DNA of 64,000 nt from Actinomycetaceae bacterium TAE3-ERU4 (GCA_019218365.1 JAHUUJ010000003.1:1-64000); one strand, 5' to 3'. Shown: positions 11,103-21,005, counted from the stretch's first letter. Numbers and translations: made by a program. Notes: generated by a model from the letters alone, not told the origin.

Positions 11103-12548
11103 ATGACGTCATCATCTTCGCAGCCCGAGGCTGTTAAGCCAGCTTCGGATGAAGAAATTATCGCGTCTATTGGAGCTTACGGCTACGGTTGGCACGATTC
11201 AGATGCTGCCGGTCAGGCAGCTAAACGTGGTCTTGATGAGGACATCGTGCGAGACATTTCCGGGCGTAAAAATGAGCCGGAATGGATGTTGAAGCGCCGT
11301 TTAAAGGCGCTTCGTCTCTTTGACAAGAAGCCTATGCCTAAATGGGGAGCTGACCTGTCAGGGATTGATTTCGACACGATTAAGTATTACGTGAAGTCTA
11401 CCGAGGAGGTTGCTACCTCGTGGGAGGATCTTCCTGAGGATATCAAGAACACCTATGATCGCTTGGGTATTCCCGAAGCGGAGAAAAAACGTTTGGTTGC
11501 AGGTGTGGCAGCTCAATATGAATCTGAGGTGGTTTACCATCAGATTCGCGAGGACCTGGAACGTCAGGGAGTAATCTTCCTGGATACTGACACTGGTTTA
11601 CGTGAGCATCCAGAAATTTTTCAAGAATATTTTGGAAAGGCCATTCCCACGGGAGATAACAAGTTTGCTTCGCTGAATACTGCTGTTTGGTCTGGTGGTT
11701 CTTTCGTGTATGTTCCTAAGGGTGTGCACGTAGAGATTCCCTTGCAGGCATATTTCCGGATCAATACCGAAAATATGGGACAGTTTGAGCGGACCTTGAT
11801 TATTGCCGATGAAGATTCTTACGTGCACTATGTTGAGGGATGTACGGCACCTATCTATAAATCTGATTCTTTGCACTCAGCAGTGGTGGAAATTTTTGTT
11901 AAGAAGGGCGCTCGCGTCCGTTATACAACAATTCAGAACTGGTCAAATAACGTCTACAACCTGGTCACTAAGCGAGCCATGGTGGAAGAAGGCGGAACCA
12001 TGGAATGGATTGATGGAAATATCGGTTCTAAAGTGACCATGAAGTACCCTGCTGTTTATCTGTTGGGAGAACACGCTCGCGGGGAAACTCTTTCAATCGC
12101 ATTCGCAGGTGAGGGCCAGTATCAAGATACTGGTTCAAAGATGGTACACATGGCACCTAACACGTCTTCTTCTATTGTTTCGAAGTCGGTGGCTCGTGGT
12201 GGTGGACGTAGCGCTTATCGCGGCCTAGTTCAGGTAATGGAAGATGCACGCCACTCTAAGTCAAACGTTTTGTGCGATGCGTTGTTGGTGGATCAGATTT
12301 CGCGTTCGGATACATATCCCTATGTGGATGTGCGTACTGATGACGTTGAAATGGGGCACGAAGCTACTGTCTCGAAGGTAAGTGAGGACCAGCTGTTCTA
12401 CTTGATGAGTCGCGGTATGGAAGAAACTGAAGCGATGGCGATGATTGTTCGCGGTTTCGTTGAGCCGATTGCCCGCGAGTTGCCGATGGAATATGCGTTA
12501 GAGCTAAATCGTCTGATTGAACTGCAGATGGAAGGATCGGTTGGTTAA
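11103..12548 (+). CDS. sufB: Fe-S cluster scaffold subunit SufB
   Basis: This 481-residue protein is the central SufBCD scaffold on which Fe-S clusters are assembled. It has the right-handed beta-helix core with the conserved [19 protein letters not shown]-type segment, GCTAPIY, the [10 protein letters not shown] motif and the C-terminal [11 protein letters not shown] helix. Length is normal. It begins directly after the sufR stop, and its own stop overlaps the sufD start. Confidence 0.95.
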   Translation: MTSSSSQPEAVKPASDEEIIASIGAYGYGWHDSDAAGQAAKRGLDEDIVRDISGRKNEPEWMLKRRLKALRLFDKKPMPKWGADLSGIDFDTIKYYVKSTEEVATSWEDLPEDIKNTYDRLGIPEAEKKRLVAGVAAQYESEVVYHQIREDLERQGVIFLDTDTGLREHPEIFQEYFGKAIPTGDNKFASLNTAVWSGGSFVYVPKGVHVEIPLQAYFRINTENMGQFERTLIIADEDSYVHYVEGCTAPIYKSDSLHSAVVEIFVKKGARVRYTTIQNWSNNVYNLVTKRAMVEEGGTMEWIDGNIGSKVTMKYPAVYLLGEHARGETLSIAFAGEGQYQDTGSKMVHMAPNTSSSIVSKSVARGGGRSAYRGLVQVMEDARHSKSNVLCDALLVDQISRSDTYPYVDVRTDDVEMGHEATVSKVSEDQLFYLMSRGMEETEAMAMIVRGFVEPIARELPMEYALELNRLIELQMEGSVG

Positions 12549-13759
12549 TGACTGAGGAAAACATGAGCACTGATCATTCACGTGCGGTTTTGGACGGGGC
12601 ACACAGCCATGGTTTCACTTCTGAGAAACCGTTGGGGTCGCGTGCTGAGCGTCCGACTTCTTTTAAAATTGAGGACATTCCGGTTCCCAATGGGCGTGAG
12701 GAAGAATGGCGTTTTACTCCGCTGGATAGAATTTCTGCCCTTTTTGCCGATAAATTAACCGGTCCTGAACCTAAGGTATCTTTGCAGGCTCCCGAGTCGG
12801 TGTCTTTGCGTACTGTTACTTGCAAGGAAGCTGTTTCGCTGCAATTAGTTGGTGCTCCGGAAGATCGTACTGCGGTTACTTCTTGGGCTAACTGGTCTAA
12901 CACTCAGGTAGTGGAGATTCCCGAGGGAGTTTCTTTGGACGATCCCGTACGTATTCGTTTGACGGGGGATTCTTCAGAGGCGGCTGCTGGTCACTTGGTT
13001 ATTCGTGCAGCTAAGCACAGCTCGGGTGTTGTTGTTGTTGAGCACGTTGGTCATGCGGTTTATTCTCAGACTGTTCAAATTGAGGCAGCAGAGGATTCGA
13101 ACCTGACCGTAGTAGCTACTCATGAGTGGGATTCTACTTCTACACATGCAGCTAACCATCGGATTGCGGCTAAGACTAATGCTCAGGTTAAGCACATTGT
13201 GATTACGCTGGGTGGTGATTTGGTACGTGTTTGTACGGATGCTCGAATGAGCGAGCCGGGAGCTAACGTGGAGCTCTTAGGTCTTTACTTTACCGATGCA
13301 AAGCAGCACCACGAGCACCGTTTGTTTGTGGCTCACGAGGCACGTAATTGTATTTCTCGAGTAACTTACAAGGGTGCCTTGCAAGGACAGGATGCCCACT
13401 CTGTCTGGGTTGGGGATGTTTTAATCGGTGCGGAAGCCTTTGGCACCGACACCTACGAACTAAACCGTAACCTGGTACTAACTGAGGGAGCACGTGCTGA
13501 CTCGGTTCCTAACCTAGAGATTGAAAACGGAGAAATTGAAGGAGCTGGTCACGCTTCCGCAACTGGTCGCTTTGACGATGAGCAACTGTTCTACCTGCTG
13601 TCTCGTGGTATTCCGGAAGACCAGGCTCGTAAACTGGTGGTTCGTGGATTTTTTGCCGAGTTGATTAACCAGATTGGTGTTCCGGCTGTAACTGAGCACC
13701 TGATGGAACTAATCGAGGCTGAACTCAGTAAAACCGAGAAAGCGCAGGAGCTCGCCTAG
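12548..13759 (+). CDS. sufD: Fe-S cluster assembly protein SufD
   Basis: This 403-residue SufB paralogue forms the SufB-SufD heterodimer. Visible features are the N-terminal EEWRFTPLDR segment, the beta-helix core, and the C-terminal LFYLLSRGIPEDQARKLVV motif shared with SufB. The start at 12548 overlaps the sufB stop; an alternative ATG at 12563 has a better ribosome site (GAGGA) and would remove five residues. The stop overlaps the GTG start of the Rieske gene. Confidence 0.94.
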   Translation: MTEENMSTDHSRAVLDGAHSHGFTSEKPLGSRAERPTSFKIEDIPVPNGREEEWRFTPLDRISALFADKLTGPEPKVSLQAPESVSLRTVTCKEAVSLQLVGAPEDRTAVTSWANWSNTQVVEIPEGVSLDDPVRIRLTGDSSEAAAGHLVIRAAKHSSGVVVVEHVGHAVYSQTVQIEAAEDSNLTVVATHEWDSTSTHAANHRIAAKTNAQVKHIVITLGGDLVRVCTDARMSEPGANVELLGLYFTDAKQHHEHRLFVAHEARNCISRVTYKGALQGQDAHSVWVGDVLIGAEAFGTDTYELNRNLVLTEGARADSVPNLEIENGEIEGAGHASATGRFDDEQLFYLLSRGIPEDQARKLVVRGFFAELINQIGVPAVTEHLMELIEAELSKTEKAQELA

Positions 13760-14100
13760 TGAGTGCCCAGGTGGTTTGTCAGGTTTCCGATCTTGATCCG
13801 GGGGAAGCGATGGCGGCAACGATTCTTGATCCTTTGGGACAGTCGCTACAGCTTGCTGTGGTACGAGATGAGCTTGGTGATTGGTATGCCATCGAAGAAA
13901 TGTGCCCTCATGGAGCGGTCTCCTTAACCGAGGGTGATATTGGAACTTGCGAAGTTGAGTGTTGGGCGCATGGTGCCCGTTTCAATTTAGCTACGGGAGA
14001 GGCCACCATGCCCTCTCCAAGACCCGTTAAAACTTATGAAATAACTCTTGACGGCGACGACGTTCTCGTCGACGTCGGTGCCGAAAGGGAAGGAAAATAG
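13759..14100 (+). CDS. Rieske-type [2Fe-2S] ferredoxin in the suf operon
   Basis: This 113-residue protein has a complete Rieske cluster motif: C49-P-H51-G and C68-W-A-H71-G, with the usual spacing of a small soluble Rieske/NirD-like ferredoxin. It lies between sufD and sufC with a 1-bp overlap upstream and 2 nt downstream, so it is part of the operon. A role in giving electrons for cluster building, or as a cluster recipient, is inferred; the same arrangement occurs in other actinobacterial suf operons. Confidence 0.9.
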   Translation: MSAQVVCQVSDLDPGEAMAATILDPLGQSLQLAVVRDELGDWYAIEEMCPHGAVSLTEGDIGTCEVECWAHGARFNLATGEATMPSPRPVKTYEITLDGDDVLVDVGAEREGK

Positions 14101-14102
14101 CA

Positions 14103-14855
14103 ATGGCAACTTTGAAGATAGAGGACCTGCACGTCTCAGTAGAGACACAGGACGGTCCAAAGCAGATTCTTAAAGGTGTTGATTTGACCGTTAATTCCGG
14201 TGAAATTCACGCCATCATGGGACCTAACGGTTCTGGTAAGTCCACTCTAGCTTATTCGTTGGCTGGACACCCGAAGTACGAAATTACTTCTGGTCATGCT
14301 TATCTAGATGGTGAAGATATCACCGAAATGAGCGCTGATGAACGTGCACGAGCTGGTTTATTCTTGGCTATGCAGTACCCCGTTGAGGTTGCGGGAGTAA
14401 CTGTTTCTAACTTCTTGCGTACCGCAAAGACTGCAATTGATGGTAAAGCTCCAGCTTTGCGTCAGTGGGTAAAAGACGTCGATGCAGCGATGGAACGTTT
14501 ACGTATGGGGAAGGAATTTGCCCAGCGTGATGTTAATTCTGGCTTCTCCGGTGGAGAGAAGAAACGTCACGAGATTTTGCAGATGGAACTTCTTAAGCCG
14601 GCATTTGCAGTTCTTGATGAGACTGACTCAGGGCTGGATGTTGATGCTTTACGTATCGTTTCTGAAGGCGTTAACCGCGTCCATCAGGAAGTCGGGTCGG
14701 GTATTTTATTGATTACTCACTACACCCGTATCCTGCGTTACATCAAACCTGATTTTGTTCATGTCTTTGTAAATGGACGTGTTGCTGATGAAGGTGGTCC
14801 GGAGATGGCTGAACGTCTTGAGGCCGAAGGATACGATCGTTACCTAGGTCTGTGA
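14103..14855 (+). CDS. sufC: SufC ATPase of the SufBCD complex
   Basis: This 250-residue ABC-type ATPase has Walker A GPNGSGKST at residues 40-48, the SufC-type signature FSGGEKKRHEILQM, and Walker B AFAVLDETDSGLD. It works in the cytosol with SufB and SufD and not in membrane transport. The gene ends in an overlap with the GTG of sufS. Confidence 0.96.
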   Translation: MATLKIEDLHVSVETQDGPKQILKGVDLTVNSGEIHAIMGPNGSGKSTLAYSLAGHPKYEITSGHAYLDGEDITEMSADERARAGLFLAMQYPVEVAGVTVSNFLRTAKTAIDGKAPALRQWVKDVDAAMERLRMGKEFAQRDVNSGFSGGEKKRHEILQMELLKPAFAVLDETDSGLDVDALRIVSEGVNRVHQEVGSGILLITHYTRILRYIKPDFVHVFVNGRVADEGGPEMAERLEAEGYDRYLGL

Positions 14856-16144
14856 TTAATTCTCATTTTGATTCGACTAGCTCGGCCTCTTTTACGGGGG
14901 CCGAGCTGGCCGGTATCCGCGCTGATTTTCCAATCTTATCTGTTGCGGGTAGAGGTGGGAATCCAGTTGCTTATTTTGATTCGGCTGCTACTTCGCAAAA
15001 ACCGCGTTGTGTGGTGGACACTCTGGCTGATTTCTATCTATCTAAAAATGCTGCGGTTAATCGTGGAACGCATTTTTTAGGGGATGAATCTACTACTGCT
15101 TTTGAAGATGCGCGTTATCGGGTAGCTTCTTTCCTCGGTGCCATTCCAGATGGGCTGGTGTGGGTAAAAAACGCTACTGAAGCACTGAATTTGCTTTCGC
15201 ACTGTCTTTCGACTCCAAGCACGGGTGGCTTTACCCTGGAGGCCGGTGACGAGGTTGTAGTAACTAAGCTTGAACACCACGCTAACTTAGTTCCTTGGCA
15301 GCGTGCCTGCGAACTTACGGGGGCCAAGTTAGTCTGGCTGGAAGCAACTCCTGACGGGCGTATTGATTATTCTACTTTGGACCGAATAACAGAACGCGCT
15401 AAAGTTGTAGCTTTTACTCATGCTTCTAATGTTTCTGGGGCAATTACAGATGTAGAGCGCATTGTTACGAAGGCTCGTAGTGTTGGTGCTTTAACTGTAT
15501 TGGACAGCTGCCAATCAACCGCTCATATGCCTTTTAATTTTTCCCAGTTGGGGGTAGATTTCGCGGTTGCATCATCGCATAAGATGCTTGGACCGACTGG
15601 AGTGGGCGCACTTTTGGCGCGCCCTGAGTTACTGGATAGACTTCCTCGGTTTCTAACAGGTGGCTCAATGGTTTCCTGGGTTGAGATGGAAACTGCTGAG
15701 TTCCAAAGCGGCCCGGCTGGCTTTGAGGCAGGTTCACAACCTGTGGCGCAGGCAGTCGCCTGGGCAAGAGCACTTGATTATCTGTCGGCTTTAGGGATGG
15801 AACGTATTAAATCCCATGAAGACTACATGGGAGAAATACTTTTATCCGGGTTACGTGAAGTTCCCGGTATCAAGTTACTTGGTGCAGATTCAATGGCGGA
15901 ACGTCTAGCTGTGTTTGCCTTTTCTCTTCCAGGGTTGCATCCACATGATGTCGGGCAGTATCTTGACTCGGTTGATTTGGCAGTCCGGGTCGGGCATCAT
16001 TGCGCAATTCCTCTGCACCGTTATTTTGGGGTTCGCTCTAGCTCGCGCGCTTCTGTAGCTTTGACAACTACAGAGCAGGAAGTTGAAAGATTGGTAGCTG
16101 GGGTGAAAGAGACAATTAAATTTTTTGGAGGTCGGGGTGTCTGA
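14852..16144 (+). CDS. sufS: Cysteine desulfurase SufS
   Basis: This 430-residue PLP enzyme releases sulfur from cysteine for Fe-S assembly. It has LEHHANLVPWQ, the PLP-binding Lys in SSHKMLGPTG, and the catalytic Cys in RVGHHCAIPLHRYF. The start is GTG, overlapping sufC by 4 bp. The adjacent sufU partner fits the Gram-positive type SufS-SufU couple, rather than SufE. Confidence 0.95.
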   Translation: MINSHFDSTSSASFTGAELAGIRADFPILSVAGRGGNPVAYFDSAATSQKPRCVVDTLADFYLSKNAAVNRGTHFLGDESTTAFEDARYRVASFLGAIPDGLVWVKNATEALNLLSHCLSTPSTGGFTLEAGDEVVVTKLEHHANLVPWQRACELTGAKLVWLEATPDGRIDYSTLDRITERAKVVAFTHASNVSGAITDVERIVTKARSVGALTVLDSCQSTAHMPFNFSQLGVDFAVASSHKMLGPTGVGALLARPELLDRLPRFLTGGSMVSWVEMETAEFQSGPAGFEAGSQPVAQAVAWARALDYLSALGMERIKSHEDYMGEILLSGLREVPGIKLLGADSMAERLAVFAFSLPGLHPHDVGQYLDSVDLAVRVGHHCAIPLHRYFGVRSSSRASVALTTTEQEVERLVAGVKETIKFFGGRGV

Positions 16145-16613
16145 ATTAGAACAGCTTTATCAGCAGGTAATACTTGATCATTCGCGACAGCGGATAGGAT
16201 CGGGAGAGCTTTCTTCTGAGCTAGAAGGATCTTCTCACCAGGTTAATCCCACCTGTGGTGATGAAGTTACCTTGGGCGTCTGCCTCGATAATCAGGGTAG
16301 AGTAAGTAATTTGGTTTGGGATGGGGAAGGTTGTTCTATCTCTCAAGCCTCACTTTCTATAATGTCTGAAATGGTAGTTGGAATGGAACCTGACGACCGG
16401 CGGGCTTTAGAAGAAAAATTTTTGGAATTAATGCATTCACGAGGTTCTTTGGAACTCTCAGAAGATGAGTTAGATCTGCTGGGGGACACAGCTGCTTTTA
16501 GCGGTGTTTCTAAGTTCCCAGCGCGGGTTAAATGTGCGCTTTTGGGATGGATGGCATTGAAGGATGCGATGGCCCAGGCCACAGCTAAGAAGGAGGCAGC
16601 AGATGGGTGCTGA
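16137..16613 (+). CDS. sufU: SufU sulfur-transfer protein
   Basis: This 158-residue protein accepts persulfide sulfur from SufS through a zinc-bound site. The zinc ligands are visible as C40, D42, C66 and C133 (motifs PTCGDEV, GCSISQAS, VKCALLGW). I chose the GTG at 16137, since GGAGG lies 6 nt upstream and the protein then starts SELEQLYQQVILDH like other SufU proteins. It overlaps sufS by 8 bp and the next gene by 11 bp. Confidence 0.94.
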   Translation: MSELEQLYQQVILDHSRQRIGSGELSSELEGSSHQVNPTCGDEVTLGVCLDNQGRVSNLVWDGEGCSISQASLSIMSEMVVGMEPDDRRALEEKFLELMHSRGSLELSEDELDLLGDTAAFSGVSKFPARVKCALLGWMALKDAMAQATAKKEAADGC

Positions 16614-17052
16614 TAAATATGAGCCGATGAATGAGTCGTTGACTGAAGAGGTTGCTAACCCGATGGCGGATACAGCTCCCGTGCCGCAGCGTTTTGCTCC
16701 GGCTCCGGAGCCCGGCGAGGGGCCTTCAATGATTTCTCACGGTAGCCTTAATCCTGAGGACGTGGCAGAGGCTTTACGCGATGTTATCGATCCAGAATTG
16801 GGAATTAACGTTGTCGATTTGGGGCTTTTGTATGGGATTACCGTTGAAGAGGATAACCATGTGGCTCTTGATATGACTCTAACTTCTGCTGCTTGCCCTT
16901 TAACTGATGTAATTGAGCAGCAAGCACAGATGGTACTGGAACCGATTGCTAATGGCGCAACTATTACTTGGGTTTGGATGCCCCCGTGGGGCCCTGATCG
17001 CATTACCGAAGAAGGTCGTGATCAGTTACGTGCTCTTGGGTTTAACGTTTAG
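16603..17052 (+). CDS. sufT: SufT / MIP18-family (DUF59) Fe-S maturation protein
   Basis: This 149-residue protein has a ~60-residue low-complexity Pro/Glu/Ala N-terminus and then a MIP18/DUF59 domain (VAEALRDVIDPELGINVVD, LTSAACPLTD). The domain Cys in SAACPLTD is the usual conserved one. Family members help deliver Fe-S clusters. The ATG at 16603 is preceded by AAGGAGG. It is the last suf gene and ends in a 4-bp overlap (TTAG) with the convergent acyl-CoA synthetase gene; there is no hairpin terminator between them. Confidence 0.9.
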   Translation: MGADKYEPMNESLTEEVANPMADTAPVPQRFAPAPEPGEGPSMISHGSLNPEDVAEALRDVIDPELGINVVDLGLLYGITVEEDNHVALDMTLTSAACPLTDVIEQQAQMVLEPIANGATITWVWMPPWGPDRITEEGRDQLRALGFNV

Positions 17053-18725
17053 TTTCCTTGCATAATTAGCTCTCGAACCTCGTGTCGTAGTACTTTTCCT
17101 AATTGGGAAAGTGGTAACGATTCGAGGTTCTTTAGTTTTCTCGGAAGGGCATATCGCGGCAAGTCTTTACTGGCAAAATCCTGTAGTTCTTCAACTGTTA
17201 GGTCAGGATTATCGGTTACGATAGCGGCGGTTACTATTTCTCCGCTGACTTCGTCGGGTAGCCCTACGACGGCAACTTCTTTTACGTCGGGATGCTTACG
17301 GAGAATCTGTTCTACCTCGGAGGGATAGACATTAAAACCTGAGGTAATAATGAGTTCTTTGAGACGGTCTGCCATTACGAGGAAGCCGTTTTCGTTTCGT
17401 GCTATGTCGCCGGTTCGGAACCATCCGTCGTGGAAAGCCTTCGCATTGTTAGTATCGTCGCTTAGGTATCCTCCAAATACTTGTGGACCTTTAACGAGGA
17501 TTTCTCCCGGTTGTCCGTCGGCAACTTCTTCACTTGGATTCTGCGGGTTAACTAATTTTATTTGTGTTGAGGGGAAAGGAAGTCCGAGGGAAGCGTGGCG
17601 TCTTTCCGGGGTTAAGGGACTACCGCACATAGTGGGGGAGGTCTCACTCATCCCATATCCTTCGATTATGTAATTTTTGGTAGTTTTTTCCCAAAGGTGC
17701 GCAATTTCAAGAGATAGGGGCATACCTCCGGATATTGCGTATTTTATGGTAGTTATGTCTATATTTTGTGCATTTGCTGCTTCAGCTATGCGTTTAAACA
17801 TTGGAGGAACGCCAACAAAGAATGTGACGGGTCGTTTTTGATGTGCACGTAGAGCTGATTTCACATCGAAAGTCGGGATTACTATTTGTGTGGCTGCTAG
17901 GGAAACTGCTGCCACCAGGAAGAAAGTAAGACCGAAGGCGTGGAAATAGGGCAATAGAGACCAGAAAGTCTCTGCTCCCTTATTTAGTTTCCAGACCCAG
18001 AAAGTATTTTGATTGGAATTGGCCCCAATATTGAGATGCGTTAAAGGAACCGATTTAGGGGTTCCATTAGTTCCGCCCGTATGTAAAATTACAGCTGTAT
18101 CTGTAACTTGTGCGTGTTCTACCGTGTCGGCAATAGGTTTTGCTTTTTTAACTTCTCTGTCCCATGAAAGTGCCCAACTCGGGGTGGGAGATTGCATTTT
18201 TTCTCGTAATTTTTTGGCTTTGGGCAGGGGAAGGCGGAGAGCAGCTTTTAGTTTTAGAGGAAGAGATGCAGCAATATCTACTGTAAATACAGTTCCACCT
18301 GATTCAGCTATACCTTCATAGGAAGCAGCGCATTTTTCCCAGACGACGGCTACTTTTCCACCGTGCCTACGGAGCTGTTCATGAATTTGGGAGGGGGGAG
18401 CGAGGGGATTGTGCTCCGATGCTACTGCGCCTAGGCGCATGAGCGCATAGAAGACAACAAAGTGTTGGGGGCAATTCGGGAGGGCTAAGGCAACGTAATC
18501 ACCTCGACGGACTCCGGCCTGATAAAGAACCTGGGCAGCTTTGTCGGCAAGATTTTTTATTTCTTCGTAGCTCCAGGTAGCTCCGTAATAATCAATGGCG
18601 ATATTTTTTGGATATGCCTTAGCGGTATTTTCAAGTAGGAAGTAGAGCGATTTGTCTGGTATCGGGATTTCGTGGGGAACACCTTTATCGTAGTATTTCC
18701 AGGCCTGCTGCTGTACAGTCGGCAT
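17049..18725 (-). CDS. Long-chain acyl-CoA synthetase (AMP-binding family)
   Basis: This 558-residue ANL-superfamily ligase activates a carboxylic acid, probably a long-chain fatty acid, with ATP and CoA. Motifs are LHTGGTNGTPKSVPLTH (variant P-loop), IIEGYGMSETSP, GWFRTGDIA, and DRLKELIITSGFNVYP with the C-terminal catalytic Lys in LGKVLRHEVRE. I chose the ATG at 18725 (MPTVQQQAW) because GGAAAGG precedes it at normal distance; the upstream ATG at 18749 lacks a ribosome site but has TATAAA 5 nt before it and could be a leaderless start. Monocistronic. Confidence 0.88.
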   Translation of the reverse strand: MPTVQQQAWKYYDKGVPHEIPIPDKSLYFLLENTAKAYPKNIAIDYYGATWSYEEIKNLADKAAQVLYQAGVRRGDYVALALPNCPQHFVVFYALMRLGAVASEHNPLAPPSQIHEQLRRHGGKVAVVWEKCAASYEGIAESGGTVFTVDIAASLPLKLKAALRLPLPKAKKLREKMQSPTPSWALSWDREVKKAKPIADTVEHAQVTDTAVILHTGGTNGTPKSVPLTHLNIGANSNQNTFWVWKLNKGAETFWSLLPYFHAFGLTFFLVAAVSLAATQIVIPTFDVKSALRAHQKRPVTFFVGVPPMFKRIAEAANAQNIDITTIKYAISGGMPLSLEIAHLWEKTTKNYIIEGYGMSETSPTMCGSPLTPERRHASLGLPFPSTQIKLVNPQNPSEEVADGQPGEILVKGPQVFGGYLSDDTNNAKAFHDGWFRTGDIARNENGFLVMADRLKELIITSGFNVYPSEVEQILRKHPDVKEVAVVGLPDEVSGEIVTAAIVTDNPDLTVEELQDFASKDLPRYALPRKLKNLESLPLSQLGKVLRHEVRELIMQGN

Positions 18726-18808
18726 CTTGATACCTTTCCGTTCGCTCATAGATATTTATACTTTAACCCCTGTTCATAGTTTGGGCAGAGCATTTTTAGA
18801 TGCCGCGG

Positions 18809-18814
18809 TAGAAT
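18809..18814 (+). promoter_or_regulatory. -10 hexamer TAGAAT, leaderless ABC-F gene
   Basis: TAGAAT is followed by exactly 6 nt and then the GTG start at 18821; no ribosome site is present. The layout predicts a transcript that begins at the start codon. Confidence 0.6.
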
Positions 18815-18820
18815 ACCTGG

Positions 18821-20431
18821 GTGATTAACGTATCTAACCTCAGTATCAGAATCGGTCCTCGTACCTTGATAAGTGATGCTTCCTTTAAGGTCGATAAAGG
18901 AATGCGGATTGGTCTTGTTGGGCGTAATGGTGCTGGGAAAACGACAACTATGAGGTTGTTAGCCGGGCAGGAAGATCCGCGCGGCGCAGTAGAGATGACG
19001 GGAACTATTTCCTCAAATGGGACGGTGGGATACCTCTCACAAGATCCCCGAGAAGGAGATGACGAAGTAACTGCTCAGGAACGGATTATTTCCGTTAGAG
19101 GAATCGACAAAATTATTGCGCGAATTAAAAAAGCTGAGGCTGAGATGTCACAGCCTGGGCCTCGTCAGCAAAAGGCAATGGAACGTTACGTTCGATTAGA
19201 TCAGGAGTTTACAATTGCCGGTGGGTGGGCAGCTAATGCTCAGGCGGCACAGATTGCCGCTAGTTTGGGAATTACTAAAGATCAGCTTTCCCAACCTCTG
19301 ATGACTCTGTCTGGGGGGCAGCGCCGGCGCGTGGAGTTGGCGAGGGTGCTTTTTTCCGAGGCCGATGTGCTTTTGCTAGATGAACCAACTAACCACCTAG
19401 ATCATGATTCAATTATTTGGTTACGTGATTTCTTGCGTAGTTATCCCGGTGGTTTTGTCGTTATTTCCCATGACGTCAAGCTATTGGATGAGACTGTAAA
19501 TCAGATTTTGTATCTGGATGCTAATCGCGGGGTGGTAGATTCTTATCATATGGGCTGGAAAGCCTATTTGAAACAACGTGCTGATGATGAAAAACGTCGT
19601 CGTGTGCAGCGGGCTAATGCTGTTCGTAAGGCTGAGCAATTGCGTTTGCAGGGCGAGAAAATGCGCGCAAAAGCTAGTAAAGCTGTTGCTGCGCAACAGA
19701 TGTTACGTCGGGCTGAGGAGTTATTAGAATCTGTCGAGCCGCAAGGCGTAGTAGAAAAAGTTGCTCGTTTACGTTTTCCAGATCCAGCTCCTTGCGGGAA
19801 GGTTCCTCTGTCCGCTGATTCGATTACAAAATCCTATGGTTCATTGGATGTTCTAATGGGCGTAGATTTAGCTATTGACCGAGGGGCTAAAGTCGTGGTC
19901 CTGGGATTTAACGGTGCGGGTAAGACTACTCTCTTGCGGGTTCTAGCAGGGGTTGAGACACCCGATGACGGTAGAGTAATTGCTGGCCATGGTCTTAAAC
20001 TTGGGTATTATGCACAGGAACACGAAACTTTAGATATTCACGCAACTGTATTGGAAAATATGCAGGCTGCGGCTCCGGATTTTGATGATACAGCGGTGCG
20101 CAATGTATTGGGACAGTTTCTTTTCCAGGGTGATGATGTAGAAAAACCCGCGGCGGTTCTTTCCGGTGGAGAAAAAACTCGGCTTGCATTAGCTACTTTG
20201 GTAGTTTCGGCAGCTAATGTACTACTGCTGGATGAACCAACTAATAACCTTGATCCGGCTTCTCGAGAAGAAATTCTTAATGCTTTGGCAAGCTATGAGG
20301 GCGCGGTTGTGCTGGTAACACACGATCCGGGGGCAGTGCAGGCATTAAATCCTGACCGGGTATTGGTACTACCCGATGCTGATGAAGATTTATGGAGTGA
20401 GGATTATCTAGATCTGATTACTCTTACCTAG
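18821..20431 (+). CDS. ABC-F family ATPase (ribosome-associated type)
   Basis: This 536-residue protein has two ATPase domains without membrane segments. Walker A motifs are GRNGAGKT and GFNGAGKT, signatures LSGGQ and LSGGE, and each half has LLLDEPTN. A basic linker (about residues 245-320, rich in Arg/Lys/Ala) joins them. ABC-F proteins act in translation at the ribosome, some giving antibiotic protection; which subgroup this is cannot be decided by eye. The GTG start is preceded by a -10 box and not by a ribosome site. Confidence 0.9.
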   Translation: MINVSNLSIRIGPRTLISDASFKVDKGMRIGLVGRNGAGKTTTMRLLAGQEDPRGAVEMTGTISSNGTVGYLSQDPREGDDEVTAQERIISVRGIDKIIARIKKAEAEMSQPGPRQQKAMERYVRLDQEFTIAGGWAANAQAAQIAASLGITKDQLSQPLMTLSGGQRRRVELARVLFSEADVLLLDEPTNHLDHDSIIWLRDFLRSYPGGFVVISHDVKLLDETVNQILYLDANRGVVDSYHMGWKAYLKQRADDEKRRRVQRANAVRKAEQLRLQGEKMRAKASKAVAAQQMLRRAEELLESVEPQGVVEKVARLRFPDPAPCGKVPLSADSITKSYGSLDVLMGVDLAIDRGAKVVVLGFNGAGKTTLLRVLAGVETPDDGRVIAGHGLKLGYYAQEHETLDIHATVLENMQAAAPDFDDTAVRNVLGQFLFQGDDVEKPAAVLSGGEKTRLALATLVVSAANVLLLDEPTNNLDPASREEILNALASYEGAVVLVTHDPGAVQALNPDRVLVLPDADEDLWSEDYLDLITLT

Positions 20432-20458
20432 GGCCCTTGGGAAATTAGTAATAGATTT

Positions 20459-20486
20459 TTGCTATAGGGAGCTAAGGTATTAGGCT
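20459..20486 (+). promoter_or_regulatory. sixA promoter: TTGCTA, 16 bp, TAGGCT
   Basis: The -35 TTGCTA and -10 TAGGCT are 16 bp apart, and the -10 ends 6 nt before the sixA ATG. This is one of the clearest leaderless promoter layouts in the window. Confidence 0.6.
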
Positions 20487-20492
20487 GGTGGT

Positions 20493-20996
20493 ATGGAAGA
20501 AAACGTAATTGTTCTAGTACGGCATGCGACAGCACAAAATTATGGTGCGCAAGGTGACGTTTCTCGTGAGCTTACGAGTGGGGGACACAAACAGGCAGAA
20601 TCTTTGGGACATTTGCTATCGCAGGTAATCCCGCAGGGAGTGGAAGCCCTTTATGTATCCCATGCTACTCGGGCGCAGCAAACAGCTGACGAGATTGAAA
20701 AATCTTTACCGTGCCTAAGACGGTTTGAAGATGGGGCAATATACGAGTTCTCTGTGGAATCTTTAAGAGAAATTTTGCATGCATGTCCTTATCGTTCACT
20801 AATGATTGTGGGACACGAACCAGCTATATCGGGTTTTGCAGCTTGCTTACTTTCAGAAGAATATCCACAGCGTTACATGATTGACGGCGGAGTTCCAACA
20901 GGAACTGCAATTGTTCTACGAACAGATGAGAACTTTGCGAATGTGGCTAGCGGGAGTTGTGAATTAGTGGAACTAATTAATTCTCCACTTAAATGA
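20493..20996 (+). CDS. sixA: SixA-like phosphohistidine phosphatase (histidine phosphatase family)
   Basis: This 167-residue protein has the family RHA motif (R10, H11, catalytic His) and the second His at 108 in IVGHEPA. Small size and sequence pattern fit SixA, which removes phosphate from phosphohistidine proteins; another small phosphoester cannot be excluded. It is monocistronic, with its own promoter and a hairpin terminator shared with the convergent glgC. Confidence 0.85.
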   Translation: MEENVIVLVRHATAQNYGAQGDVSRELTSGGHKQAESLGHLLSQVIPQGVEALYVSHATRAQQTADEIEKSLPCLRRFEDGAIYEFSVESLREILHACPYRSLMIVGHEPAISGFAACLLSEEYPQRYMIDGGVPTGTAIVLRTDENFANVASGSCELVELINSPLK

Positions 20997-21005
20997 GATA
21001 TAGGT

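Noticed and set aside
18725-18749. Longer acyl-CoA synthetase start at 18749
   Set aside because: The first codon has a TATAAA 5 nt upstream but no ribosome site, while the internal ATG has GGAAAGG at normal spacing and matches the usual family start. The longer form is not excluded.
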